Numbered from the stretch's first letter, positions 1 through 6,883 are shown. The stretch is 10,610 bases of DNA from an uncultured Clostridia bacterium (GCA_945224895.1 CALYNW010000012.1:1-10610); one strand, 5' to 3'. Numbers and translations: made by a program. The notes: generated by a model not told the origin, from the sequence alone.

Positions 1-33
1 TCTCGTGGGCTCGGAGATGTGTATAAGAGACAG
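1..33 (+). other. Illumina Nextera (Tn5) read-2 adapter left on the contig end
   Basis: These bases match the Nextera read-2 transposase adapter, lacking only its first G. Positions 1-14 are the adapter tail and 15-33 are the 19-base Tn5 mosaic end (AGATGTGTATAAGAGACAG). They are library artefact, not genome. Real sequence starts at 34, in the middle of feoB. Any reading frame that begins inside this stretch is false. Confidence 0.97.
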
Positions 34-1083
34 CCTACAGCCTGTAACACCCACAGCGTTACAGCCAAAGCCCATACAGGTAGTGAGCGCCTGTTTACCG
101 CAGGCACCGCATTTTTCAAAGGGACGGTCAAGATTAAAGGCAAATCTCGGTAAAATTCCTATATCCTCAAGTATTGCAAAAAGCGGAAAAAATATTGCCA
201 TAGGCGGAAGCATTACCGCAACAACCCAAAGTAAAACTCTCAGTATACCGTTTACCACCAAGCTGATTACGGTTTGTGAAACACCTATATTTTTCATAGC
301 CTCTGCAAGCCAAATCTGAAAGCTGTCAAAAGCTTCTCTTAAAAATTCAGAGGGATAATTTGAGCCTGCAACTGTAATCCACAAAACCAAGCCGAAAAGC
401 AGAAGCATAATCGGAACAGATGTATATTTTCCAAGTAGTATTTTGTCAATTCTTTTTTCAAGCTGCTCCTTTTTTGAGGGTAGGGAGGTTTCTGCCTTAT
501 CAACAACAAATTCTGCCTTTTCAAGTAAAAATTCCGTGTCAATATCGTTTAGGTCAAAGCTTTTTCTTGTGTAATAATCCTCTGAATTTGTACAAATCAA
601 ATGTACCTCTTCAAGTAGTTCGTTTATACCCTTACCGCTACGTGCAGTTGCTTTAACAACAGGAATTCCCAAAAGATTTGACAATACCGTTTTGTCAATC
701 ATAATGTTTTTCTTTTTAGCCTCATCATTGAGATTAAGCAGAAGCACAACCTTATTTGTTATTTCAAGCACCTGATAAACAAGATTTAAGTTTCTCAAAA
801 GCGCCGTTGAGTCAACAACCATAACCACGCAGTCGTATTTTTCTGTCAGCAGATAGTCTTTAGCAATTCTTTCTTCCTCACTCATAGTTATAAGACTGTA
901 TGTACCGGGCAAATCTACAAGCCTGTAATTATTGTACTTGTAATAATATTTGCCTGTGGCGGTATCTACCGTTTTTCCGGTCCAGTTGCCTGTGTGCTGA
1001 TGAGAGCCTGTTATTTCGTTAAATACAGTGCTTTTTCCCACATTCGGATTTCCCATAAGCACCACGGTTTTTTCTTTTTTCAC
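34..1083 (-). CDS. feoB: Ferrous iron transport protein B (FeoB), C-terminal part missing
   Basis: FeoB is the inner-membrane Fe(II) transporter with an N-terminal GTPase domain. The frame opens with GTG at 1083 and stays open for 350 codons to the adapter junction. The family usually has about 650-700 residues, so roughly half is present. Visible G motifs are G1 GNPNVGKST (11-19), a G2 threonine in GKTV (T38), G3 DLPG (57-60) and G4 NLND (117-120). A first membrane segment lies near 223-240 and another hydrophobic stretch near 280-305. The gate region follows, with MGFGCN (337-342) holding the conserved cysteine C341. The last 26 codons carry five cysteines (C325, C328, C336, C341, C349). 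The GTG start overlaps the feoA stop by four bases (GTGA), a sign of translational coupling. The cut is a sequencing boundary, not a mutation. Confidence 0.96.
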
Positions 1084-1301
1084 AAAACCACTCCAATCTT
1101 ATCCGCATCTTTTTTTCTGAGGGCAATTTTTGTTCCTCTGATTGTATAAGCGATAGGGGAACCGCAAAGTCCGATTTCACAGCAATTTATTTTCTGCCCT
1201 GCGGTAAAGCCCATATCGTGAAGCCTTCTTGAAAGGGCGAAGCTTTCGTCTAAAGCGGTGATGGTAGCAGTCTGATTTTCTTTCATTTGAGAAAGAAGCA
1301 T
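1080..1301 (-). CDS. feoA: Ferrous iron transport protein A (FeoA)
   Basis: FeoA is a small cytoplasmic SH3-like protein that supports FeoB in Fe(II) uptake. The 73-residue product has the family core: LHDMGFTAGQKI in the first half, then GSPIAYTIRGTKIALRKKDA, which matches the usual ending of strands plus the 'G..IALRK..A' motif. I chose ATG at 1301. The upstream in-frame GTG at 1310 is part of the SD sequence GAGGTGAT (1313-1306), which sits four bases before the ATG, so a GTG start would lack a binding site. The stop overlaps the feoB start. The gene is divergent from the aldehyde dehydrogenase at 1428. Iron control by Fur or DtxR-type repressors is common for this operon, but I see no convincing box. 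Confidence 0.93.
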   Translation of the reverse strand: MLLSQMKENQTATITALDESFALSRRLHDMGFTAGQKINCCEIGLCGSPIAYTIRGTKIALRKKDADKIGVVL

Positions 1302-1322
1302 ATGAATCACCTCGTTAGTGTT

Positions 1323-1352
1323 ATTCTATGAAAAGAGTGTGCTTATTGTTAA
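1323..1352 (-). promoter_or_regulatory. Candidate feoAB promoter
   Basis: On the minus strand TTAACA (1352-1347) and TAGAAT (1328-1323) are separated by 18 bases. Each matches the housekeeping sigma consensus at five of six positions. Transcription would start near 1316, leaving a leader of only about 15 bases before the feoA ATG at 1301. That barely includes the SD, so the assignment is tentative. Confidence 0.4.
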
Positions 1353-1373
1353 TTGCGTATTGTTTTTTTATTA

Positions 1374-1401
1374 TTTATGTGATATAGTAATATCGTATAA
1401 T
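1374..1401 (+). promoter_or_regulatory. Candidate promoter of the aldehyde dehydrogenase gene
   Basis: A perfect -10 box TATAAT lies at 1396-1401, about 26 bases before the ATG at 1428. The -35 region is weak: TTTATG at 1374-1379, spacer 16. The spacer contains a short inverted repeat GATAT-AGTA-ATATC (1381-1394), which could be a regulator site that compensates for the poor -35. SD AAGGGG (1413-1418) precedes the ATG by about nine bases. Confidence 0.4.
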
Positions 1402-1427
1402 AATATTCATAAAAGGGGTAAATTTTT

Positions 1428-2933
1428 ATGGAAAAACTCAAATATTTTGTAAACGGAGAATTCAGGGAATCTAAAACAGATGTTTGGTATGACCTGCATA
1501 ATCCGTCAACGGGAGAAGTAACAGGACAGGCACCCTGCTGTACAAATGACGAGGTGCTCGAGGCAATAGAGGCGGCAAAGGCTGCCTATCCCTCTTGGCG
1601 TGCAACTCCTGCAAGAAAAAGAACACAGATTCTTTATAAGGTAAGAGAGCTTCTTCTTGCTCATATGGACGAGCTGACTATGCTTGTCTGCGAGGAAAAC
1701 GGTAAGACCTGGGGCGAGGCTCAGGGTGACGTAGGAAAGGCTCAGGAGGGAACAGAGCTGGCTATTCAGGCTCCGTCACTTATGATGGGCGAAAGCCTTA
1801 TGGACGCTTCAACAGGCTTTGACACAGTTAAATACCGTGAGCCTATGGGCGTATTTGCAGGTATCGTTCCTGTTAATTTCCCTGCAATGATTCCTTTCGG
1901 CTGGATGGCTCCCGTATGTGTTGCCTGCGGTAATACCCTTGTTCTTAAAGCAGCATCACTCACTCCGAGAACTGCTATGAGAATTGCTGAGCTTTATAAG
2001 GAGGCAGGTATCCCCGACGGTGTAATCAATATTGTCACCTGTTCAAGAAATGAGATAAATACCATTCTTGAGCATCCTGATGTTAAGGGTATCACCTTTG
2101 TAGGTTCAACCCCCGTAGGTCTTAAGATTTATGAAAAGGCAGCCGCTAACGGCAAGAGATGTCAGGCTCTTTGTCAGGCTAAAAACCATGCGCTTGTCCT
2201 TGAGGACTGTGCTCTTGAAAGAACTGTTGCAGGCGTAATTAATTCTGCATATGGTTGTGCCGGTCAGAGATGTATGGCTCTTTCCTGCTGTGTTGTTCAG
2301 GAATCTATTGCAGACAAGTTTGTTGCAGAGCTTAAGGCTCAGGCTATGAACGTAATCTGCTGTCCTGCTTGGTATAATAATACACGTCTCGGTCCTATTA
2401 CATATGAAAAGCATTATAAAGAAGTGCTTGCAGATATTCAAAAGGGTGTTGACGAGGGTGCAACACTTGTTCTTGACGGACGTAATCCCGAGGTACCCGA
2501 GGGATACGAAAACGGTTATTTCGTAGGTCCTACTATCTTTGATAATGTTACCGAGGATATGACTATCGGCAGAGATGAGGTTTTTGGACCTGTTCTTTGC
2601 ATTAAGAGATGTAAGGACTTTGACGAGGGACTTAAGATAATGAACTCCAGCCCTTATGCAAACGGCTCTGTAATTTACACTCAGAGCGGTTATTACGCAA
2701 GAGAGTTTGCACGTCACACTGACGGCGGTCAGGTTGGTATCAACGTAGGTATTCCTGTACCGGTTGGATTCATTCCTTTCAGCGGTCATAAGCAGAGCTT
2801 CTTCGGTGATTTACACTGCCTTGGTAAAGACGCTTACCGTTTCTTCACAGAAAGCAAATCCGTAACTCAGCATTGGTTTGACGAGGAAGAAAAGAAGGCT
2901 AAGGAAGTAGATACTTGGGACGGTCTCCTTTAA
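1428..2933 (+). CDS. mmsA: Aldehyde dehydrogenase of the CoA-acylating methylmalonate-semialdehyde dehydrogenase (MmsA/IolA) family
   Basis: Family members oxidise methylmalonate or malonate semialdehyde to propionyl-CoA or acetyl-CoA with NAD+ and CoA. The 501 residues are a normal length. Visible are the oxyanion asparagine in PVNFP (N150), the dinucleotide-site GSTPVG (226-231), the family block QAKNH (250-254), the nucleophile in GCAGQRCMAL (C282), DEVFGPV (383-389, E384) and the MmsA-like ending GINVGIPVPVGFIPFSG (437-453). Oddities: the usual KPSE near the cofactor ribose is KAAS (174-177), and the residues before AKNH are CQ rather than TG or GG. The protein is cysteine-rich, with 18 cysteines including pairs at 37-38, 287-288 and 311-312. 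The family is clear, the substrate is not. The gene stands alone between its own promoter and terminator. It is followed by an alcohol dehydrogenase, not by inositol or valine catabolism genes. Confidence 0.88.
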   Translation: MEKLKYFVNGEFRESKTDVWYDLHNPSTGEVTGQAPCCTNDEVLEAIEAAKAAYPSWRATPARKRTQILYKVRELLLAHMDELTMLVCEENGKTWGEAQGDVGKAQEGTELAIQAPSLMMGESLMDASTGFDTVKYREPMGVFAGIVPVNFPAMIPFGWMAPVCVACGNTLVLKAASLTPRTAMRIAELYKEAGIPDGVINIVTCSRNEINTILEHPDVKGITFVGSTPVGLKIYEKAAANGKRCQALCQAKNHALVLEDCALERTVAGVINSAYGCAGQRCMALSCCVVQESIADKFVAELKAQAMNVICCPAWYNNTRLGPITYEKHYKEVLADIQKGVDEGATLVLDGRNPEVPEGYENGYFVGPTIFDNVTEDMTIGRDEVFGPVLCIKRCKDFDEGLKIMNSSPYANGSVIYTQSGYYAREFARHTDGGQVGINVGIPVPVGFIPFSGHKQSFFGDLHCLGKDAYRFFTESKSVTQHWFDEEEKKAKEVDTWDGLL

Positions 2934-2977
2934 ATCGTATCTTTTTCCGTTATGCTTCGTTACTAATTTTATATACT

Positions 2978-3006
2978 AAGGGTGCGAAATCTTCGCACCC
3001 TTTTTT
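2978..3006 (+). terminator. Rho-independent terminator after the aldehyde dehydrogenase gene
   Basis: An 11-bp stem (2978-2988 with 2992-3002, core GGGTGCGA/TCGCACCC) closes a three-base loop and runs into a T tract (3001-3006). It lies 44 bases past the stop codon. It separates this gene from the alcohol dehydrogenase, which has its own promoter. Confidence 0.93.
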
Positions 3007-3043
3007 GAATGATATAAAATTATCAATTTCTTTTCCTAACCTC

Positions 3044-3071
3044 TTGACATTTGAAATACTTTTACTAAAAT
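3044..3071 (+). promoter_or_regulatory. Promoter of the iron alcohol dehydrogenase gene
   Basis: A perfect -35 TTGACA (3044-3049) is followed after 16 bases by TAAAAT (3066-3071). An alternative -10 TATAAT at 3071-3076 would need a 21-base spacer and is less likely. The start would fall near 3078, giving a leader of about 26 bases. SD AAGAGG lies at 3091-3096. Confidence 0.72.
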
Positions 3072-3103
3072 ATAATAGATATTTTGATACAAGAGGTATG
3101 GAT

Positions 3104-4258
3104 ATGGGAAATCATTTTATAATGCCGAAGCAGGTGTTCTACGGTGAAAACGCATTATCAGATGCCACAACTGCTTTAAAAGCACTCGGCAAAAAGGCGC
3201 TTATCGTAACTGACCCTATGATGGTTAAGCTTGGCAATGCAAAGCTTGTAACCGATATTCTTGATAAAAACGAAACCGCTTATGCCGTATTTGACGGTAT
3301 AACAGGGGAGCCTACCGATAAAATGATAGAGGCAGGCGTAGAGGCTTATAAAAGTGAAAAATGCGATTTTCTTATTGCAGTAGGCGGCGGCTCGCCTATA
3401 GATTCAATGAAGGCTATCGGTGCTGTAGCTTCAAGCGGAGAAAATATCGATGATTTCCTGGGCAGAGTAATTACTGTACCTACACCGCCTATGGTTGCCG
3501 TTCCCACCACATCAGGCACAGGCTCGGAGGCAACTCAGTTTACTATCATAACAAATACAGAAAAGGATATTAAAATGCTTTTAAAGGGTGCAGTGCTTAT
3601 GCCCGATATTGCCATTGATGATCCGGCATTTACCATGACTGCTCCTAAGTCTGTAACTGCCGCAACGGGACTTGACGCCCTTTGCCATGCCGCAGAGGCT
3701 TATACCTCCCGAAAGGCTCAGCCGCTTACAGACGAGCTTGCTTTATCGGCAGTAAAAAAGATTTTTCAGTATCTTCCTCTTTGCTATAATGAAGGTCATA
3801 ATGTGAACGCAAGAGCACAGATGTCACTTGCGGCTTTAGAGGCAGGTATTGCATTTAACAATGCGTCCGTAACTATCATTCACGGTATGAGCAGACCTAT
3901 CGGTGCAATGTTCCACGTACCCCACGGTATCAGTAATGCGATGCTTTTAGGTGAATGCTTTAGCTATGTTTATGACGGAGCATATGACCGCTTTGCAGAT
4001 ATGGCAAGAGCAATCGGTGTTGCCTCCCATTCCGACCACGATAAGGATGCGGCAATGAAATTTATCAAGAAGTGTCAGTCGCTTTGTCAGCTTTGTGAAA
4101 TTCCTACCCTTGAGCAGTACGGAATTGATAAAAAGGAATTCTTCGCAGTTATTGATAAAATGGCGGAGGATGCTATTGCCTCAGGCTCTCCTGCAAATAC
4201 AATTAAGCTGATAAAAAAAGAGGACGTTGTAAAAATATACAAGGCATTATGGAAATAA
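3104..4258 (+). CDS. Iron-containing (group III) alcohol dehydrogenase
   Basis: This NAD(P)H-linked cytoplasmic enzyme interconverts alcohols and aldehydes. The 384 residues are the normal family length. The N-terminal dinucleotide domain shows GGGSPID (94-100) and TTSGTGSEAT (135-144). The metal site is complete: D191 and H195 in GLDALCHAAEAY, H260 in IIHGMS and H274 in HVPHG, matching the FucO-type ligand set. I start at ATG 3104 because SD AAGAGG (3091-3096) is seven bases before it. The in-frame ATG at 3098 is one base from that SD. Upstream in-frame codons reach back into the previous gene and its terminator, so a longer protein is not credible. The substrate cannot be read from sequence; 1,3-propanediol, lactaldehyde, butanol and 4-hydroxybutyrate enzymes all share this fold. 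The aldehyde dehydrogenase next door suggests an aldehyde intermediate, but the two are separate transcripts. Confidence 0.93.
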   Translation: MGNHFIMPKQVFYGENALSDATTALKALGKKALIVTDPMMVKLGNAKLVTDILDKNETAYAVFDGITGEPTDKMIEAGVEAYKSEKCDFLIAVGGGSPIDSMKAIGAVASSGENIDDFLGRVITVPTPPMVAVPTTSGTGSEATQFTIITNTEKDIKMLLKGAVLMPDIAIDDPAFTMTAPKSVTAATGLDALCHAAEAYTSRKAQPLTDELALSAVKKIFQYLPLCYNEGHNVNARAQMSLAALEAGIAFNNASVTIIHGMSRPIGAMFHVPHGISNAMLLGECFSYVYDGAYDRFADMARAIGVASHSDHDKDAAMKFIKKCQSLCQLCEIPTLEQYGIDKKEFFAVIDKMAEDAIASGSPANTIKLIKKEDVVKIYKALWK

Positions 4259-4267
4259 GAAATTAAT

Positions 4268-4306
4268 AAAAGCGTTGGAGTCTTTAAAAGATTCCAACGC
4301 TTTTTT
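4268..4306. terminator. Bidirectional terminator between the convergent alcohol dehydrogenase and acn-operon ends
   Basis: A long near-perfect stem, about 17 bp with one G-T pair, is formed by AAAGCGTTGGAG... and its complement around a three-base loop near 4285-4287. It is followed by six T on the plus strand (4301-4306). Read on the minus strand it ends in TTTTATTAATT. The plus-strand stop is ten bases away and the minus-strand stop at 4318 twelve, so one hairpin can close both units. Confidence 0.88.
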
Positions 4307-4317
4307 ATGTGTTTATT

Positions 4318-5004
4318 TTATTGATTATCCTCTAAAACATATGTACCGCTTGACATAACGGCAACTGCATATCTGCCGAAACGGTAATACTGCTTAATGC
4401 TGTCCGTAAAGTTTAGGTAATCGGAAACGGTATAGTTGGAGCCGTCAATTTTCCTAACCTTGTTATTGTCACAGCAAACGTAAACGTCGCCGTCATCAAA
4501 GCATACGTGGGTAGGATTTACAAAGGTTTGAGCGTCAACTCCGCCGATTCTTAAATCAACATTCATATTCTGACTTGAATATCTGATAACGCAGTTTTCC
4601 TCAGGGCAAACGCTCCAAAAATACTTACCCTCTAATGCAAGGCATCTTACCGTCTTGTCGTGATATTCAAACTTACCGCTCCATTCAAGCTCACCCTCAC
4701 GGTCAAATATTCCTGCTTCACCGTTAGGATATATTGCAAGCACCCTTCTGTCATATAAAACAGCGGCGTCGCACTGAACAAAATTAGGAATAATCTGACT
4801 TATCCTGTGAAAACCGGAGCCGAATTTTTTTAAAAGATATGCACTTTTTGTCAGCACATCAATACTCTTTGTTTCAAAATTGACAACCGAATACTGAACC
4901 TTGTACTGATTAGAATTAGTCAGCGGAAGCTTTTCAACCAAAACGGCAGAATGGTCTCCGTATCTGATTACATCCACAATATCCTTTGTACTGATTATCT
5001 GCAA
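4318..5004 (-). CDS. Unknown protein with beta-propeller-like repeats, coupled to rex
   Basis: I do not recognise a named family. The 228-residue product has no signal peptide or membrane segment and looks cytoplasmic. Its second half is built of short beta-rich units, each with hydrophobic strands ending in a turn and a charged or aromatic residue: AVLYDRRVLAIYPNGEAGIFD, CLALEGKYFWSVCPEENCVIRY, HVCFDDGDVYVCCDNNKVRKID, FGRYAVAVMSSGTYVLED. This spacing resembles blades of a small or partial propeller. The start is TTG at 5004: SD GGAGG (5017-5013) lies inside the end of rex, eight bases upstream, and no nearby ATG has a site. Only three bases separate the rex stop from this start, so the two should be made together. 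A sensing or scaffold role linked to Rex is speculation. The real-gene call is firm, the function open. Confidence 0.85.
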   Translation of the reverse strand: MQIISTKDIVDVIRYGDHSAVLVEKLPLTNSNQYKVQYSVVNFETKSIDVLTKSAYLLKKFGSGFHRISQIIPNFVQCDAAVLYDRRVLAIYPNGEAGIFDREGELEWSGKFEYHDKTVRCLALEGKYFWSVCPEENCVIRYSSQNMNVDLRIGGVDAQTFVNPTHVCFDDGDVYVCCDNNKVRKIDGSNYTVSDYLNFTDSIKQYYRFGRYAVAVMSSGTYVLEDNQ

Positions 5005-5007
5005 AAG

Positions 5008-5658
5008 TCAGTCCTCCGATTCATTAAGTGAAGTGTTTGTAAGATAGCCAAGCGTCAGCAGGCTATCGGTAAGATGTACGTTTTCAACAAGAACGTCCGG
5101 ATGCTCCATTGCAATGTCATAGGTGGAAAAATTCCAAAAGCTCTTTATTCCAACCTTAACAAGCAAATCCGTAATTTCTCTCATATCTGTTGACGGAATA
5201 CAGGTAACGGCGCAAATAGGGGAGTTATCAATGCAGAAATTTTCAAGATAATTGATATTTCTTACAGGAATACCCTTTATCATATTTCCGCAAAGCGCCT
5301 CATTTTTATCAAAAATTCCTATCAGCTTAAAGCCGCTTTTCTTTGAAAAAATCTTGTTTGTAACGGCTTTTCCCAAATTACCTGCGCCGATAAGGATAGT
5401 CTTAATTTCTGTATTTACACAGAGAATTTCGCCTATTTTACTGTGAAGCTCGGGTACGTTATAGCCGTAGCCCTGCTGACCGAAGCCGCCGAAGCAGTTA
5501 AAATCGTGTCTTATCTGGGAAGCAGTAAGCCCCATTCTTGCGGCAAGCTCCTTTGAGCTTATGCGAACAATTCCGTTTTCCTTAAGAGATTGGAGAAATC
5601 TGTAGTATCTGGGCAGTCTCTTTATTACAGAAATTGATATATCTTCTTTTCCTGACAT
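5008..5658 (-). CDS. rex: Redox-sensing transcriptional repressor Rex
   Basis: Rex is a dimeric repressor that leaves DNA when NADH binds, so it senses the NADH/NAD+ ratio. The 216 residues match the family. The N-terminal winged helix (about 10-75) has SSKELAARMGLTASQIRHDF (34-53), followed by GGFGQQGYGYNV. The Rossmann domain begins at about 85 with GAGNLGKA (91-98). D117 at the end of the second strand suits binding of the NADH adenosine ribose. SFWNFSTYDI (173-182) and the C-terminal swap helix (about 195-207) are present. The recognition helix reads RHDFNCFG where many Rex proteins have RKDLSYFG. ATG 5658 has SD GAGGG (5670-5666) seven bases upstream. The gene lies 23 bases after icd and three bases before the next gene, so it is co-transcribed with aconitase and isocitrate dehydrogenase. 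Autoregulation through the acn promoter is likely. Confidence 0.96.
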   Translation of the reverse strand: MSGKEDISISVIKRLPRYYRFLQSLKENGIVRISSKELAARMGLTASQIRHDFNCFGGFGQQGYGYNVPELHSKIGEILCVNTEIKTILIGAGNLGKAVTNKIFSKKSGFKLIGIFDKNEALCGNMIKGIPVRNINYLENFCIDNSPICAVTCIPSTDMREITDLLVKVGIKSFWNFSTYDIAMEHPDVLVENVHLTDSLLTLGYLTNTSLNESED

Positions 5659-5681
5659 AATTTTACCCTCTCAAAAACATC

Positions 5682-6857
5682 TTATTTCGTCATTTCTGTA
5701 ATGGTTTCCATTACATAGTCGCCGAATTCACTACAGGTACAGCCGTCGCTTCTGCCTGTAATTGTAAGCTTCTTTTCCTCAAACATACATTTGTCAAGAG
5801 CAGCCTCAAGAGCGTCAGCCTCCTTCTGATATCCGATATGAGAAAGAAGCATAACAGAAGCACGGAGCATTGAACAAGGGTCTGCATACTGACCTCTGCC
5901 TTCCTTAATCATTCTCGGTGCTGAGCCGTGAATAGCCTCAAACATAGCATATTTTTTACCGATGTTTGCAGAGCCGGCAGTACCTACACCACCCTGGAAT
6001 TCAGCCGCCTCGTCTGTGATTATATCGCCGTAAAGGTTAGGAAGAACAAATACCTTAAAGTCCTTTCTTCTCATGGGGTCGATAAGCTTTGCAGTTGTGA
6101 TATCAACATACCAGTCATCTGTTACGATTTCGGGATATTCTTCACCGATTTTCTGAGCAGTCTTGAGGAATTTACCGTCGGTTGTTTTGATGATGTTTGC
6201 CTTTGTGATGATAGAAACCTTGCCCTTTTTGTTCTTTCTTGCGTATTCGTAAGCAAGACGGGCAATTCTTTCACAGCCCTCCTGAGTTGCAACCGTAAAG
6301 TCAACTGCAAGGTCGTCTGTTATGTTTACACCGTGAGAGCCGACTGCATAGCCGCCCTCGGTGTTCTCTCTGAAGAAGGTCCAGTCAATGCCTTCTTCGG
6401 GAACCTTAACAGGTCTCATATTTGCAAAGAGGTCAAGCTCTTTTCTCATTGCAACATTTGCTGACTCAACATTCGGCCAAGGGTCGCCTGCTCTGGGAGT
6501 AGTTGTAGGTCCCTTAAGAATAACGTGACAGGACTTAAGCTCTGCAAGAACGTCATCGGGAATAGCTTTGTTGCAGGCTGCTCTGTTTTCAATAGTAAGT
6601 CCGTCAATTTCCTTGAACTGAACCTTACCTCTTGCAACCTCGTCCTTTAAAAGAAATGCAAGGACTCTTTCACTTTCCTTTGTAATAACAGGACCGATAC
6701 CGTCGCCGCCGCAGATACCGATTACAATGGTATCAAGAGCGTCATAGTCTGTAAAATCCTTGTCCTCTTTAATTTTCTTTGCACGTGCGAGCTGTGACTC
6801 CATAAGTGAACGGAATTTTTCAACAGCCTCGTCGATAATTTTTGCTTCATCTGACAT
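5682..6857 (-). CDS. icd: Isocitrate dehydrogenase (isocitrate/isopropylmalate dehydrogenase family)
   Basis: The enzyme oxidatively decarboxylates isocitrate to 2-oxoglutarate with NAD(P)+ and a divalent metal. The substrate site fits isocitrate: S132 and N134 in ESANVAMR, R138, R148, and R163 in FFRENTEGGY with catalytic Y170. K219 in ITKAN, D252, D278 and D282 (LYGDIITDEAAE) complete the base and metal ligands. The family core starts near residue 43 (TIVIGICGGDGIGP), preceded by about 40 charged, probably helical residues that most homologues lack. After HGSAP the cofactor loop reads RMIKEGRGQYADP (315-327). It is neither the Lys-Tyr of E. coli NADP-type enzymes nor the Asp-Ile of NAD-type enzymes, so the cofactor cannot be called. 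The start ATG at 6857 is 26 bases after the acn stop. Isopropylmalate dehydrogenase is less likely because of the ESANVAMR block and the aconitase neighbour. Confidence 0.9.
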   Translation of the reverse strand: MSDEAKIIDEAVEKFRSLMESQLARAKKIKEDKDFTDYDALDTIVIGICGGDGIGPVITKESERVLAFLLKDEVARGKVQFKEIDGLTIENRAACNKAIPDDVLAELKSCHVILKGPTTTPRAGDPWPNVESANVAMRKELDLFANMRPVKVPEEGIDWTFFRENTEGGYAVGSHGVNITDDLAVDFTVATQEGCERIARLAYEYARKNKKGKVSIITKANIIKTTDGKFLKTAQKIGEEYPEIVTDDWYVDITTAKLIDPMRRKDFKVFVLPNLYGDIITDEAAEFQGGVGTAGSANIGKKYAMFEAIHGSAPRMIKEGRGQYADPCSMLRASVMLLSHIGYQKEADALEAALDKCMFEEKKLTITGRSDGCTCSEFGDYVMETITEMTK

Positions 6858-6883
6858 AGTATTTTTGCTCCTTCAGTTATTGT

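Noticed and set aside
15..33. Tn5 transposon end as a mobile element
   Set aside because: The mosaic end is joined to the Nextera adapter tail at the extreme contig end, so it is library residue. No transposase or target duplication is present.
5..319. Plus-strand open frame at the window start
   Set aside because: It begins inside the Nextera adapter and is antisense to feoB, whose GTPase and membrane motifs are clear on the minus strand.
1308..1310. GTG as the start of feoA
   Set aside because: The GTG is part of the SD GAGGTGAT that serves the ATG at 1301.
1346..1352. Rex half-site TTGTTAA near feoA
   Set aside because: No matching second half follows at the right distance, and the bases are explained by the candidate feoA -35 box.
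2106..2789. 227-codon open frame antisense to the aldehyde dehydrogenase
   Set aside because: No SD, no recognisable domain, and it lies fully within a gene with complete catalytic motifs. Long antisense frames recur here over acn and icd as well, pointing to codon bias.
2915..3103. N-terminal extension of the alcohol dehydrogenase
   Set aside because: It would include the end of the previous gene, a terminator and the gene's own promoter. SD and family length support ATG 3104.
3007..3103. Rex operator upstream of the alcohol dehydrogenase
   Set aside because: I looked for TTGTT...AACAA with a spacer near eight and found none in this gap.
5928..6464. 178-codon open frame antisense to icd
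   Set aside because: It mirrors the icd coding sequence, has no ribosome site and shows an unnatural composition.
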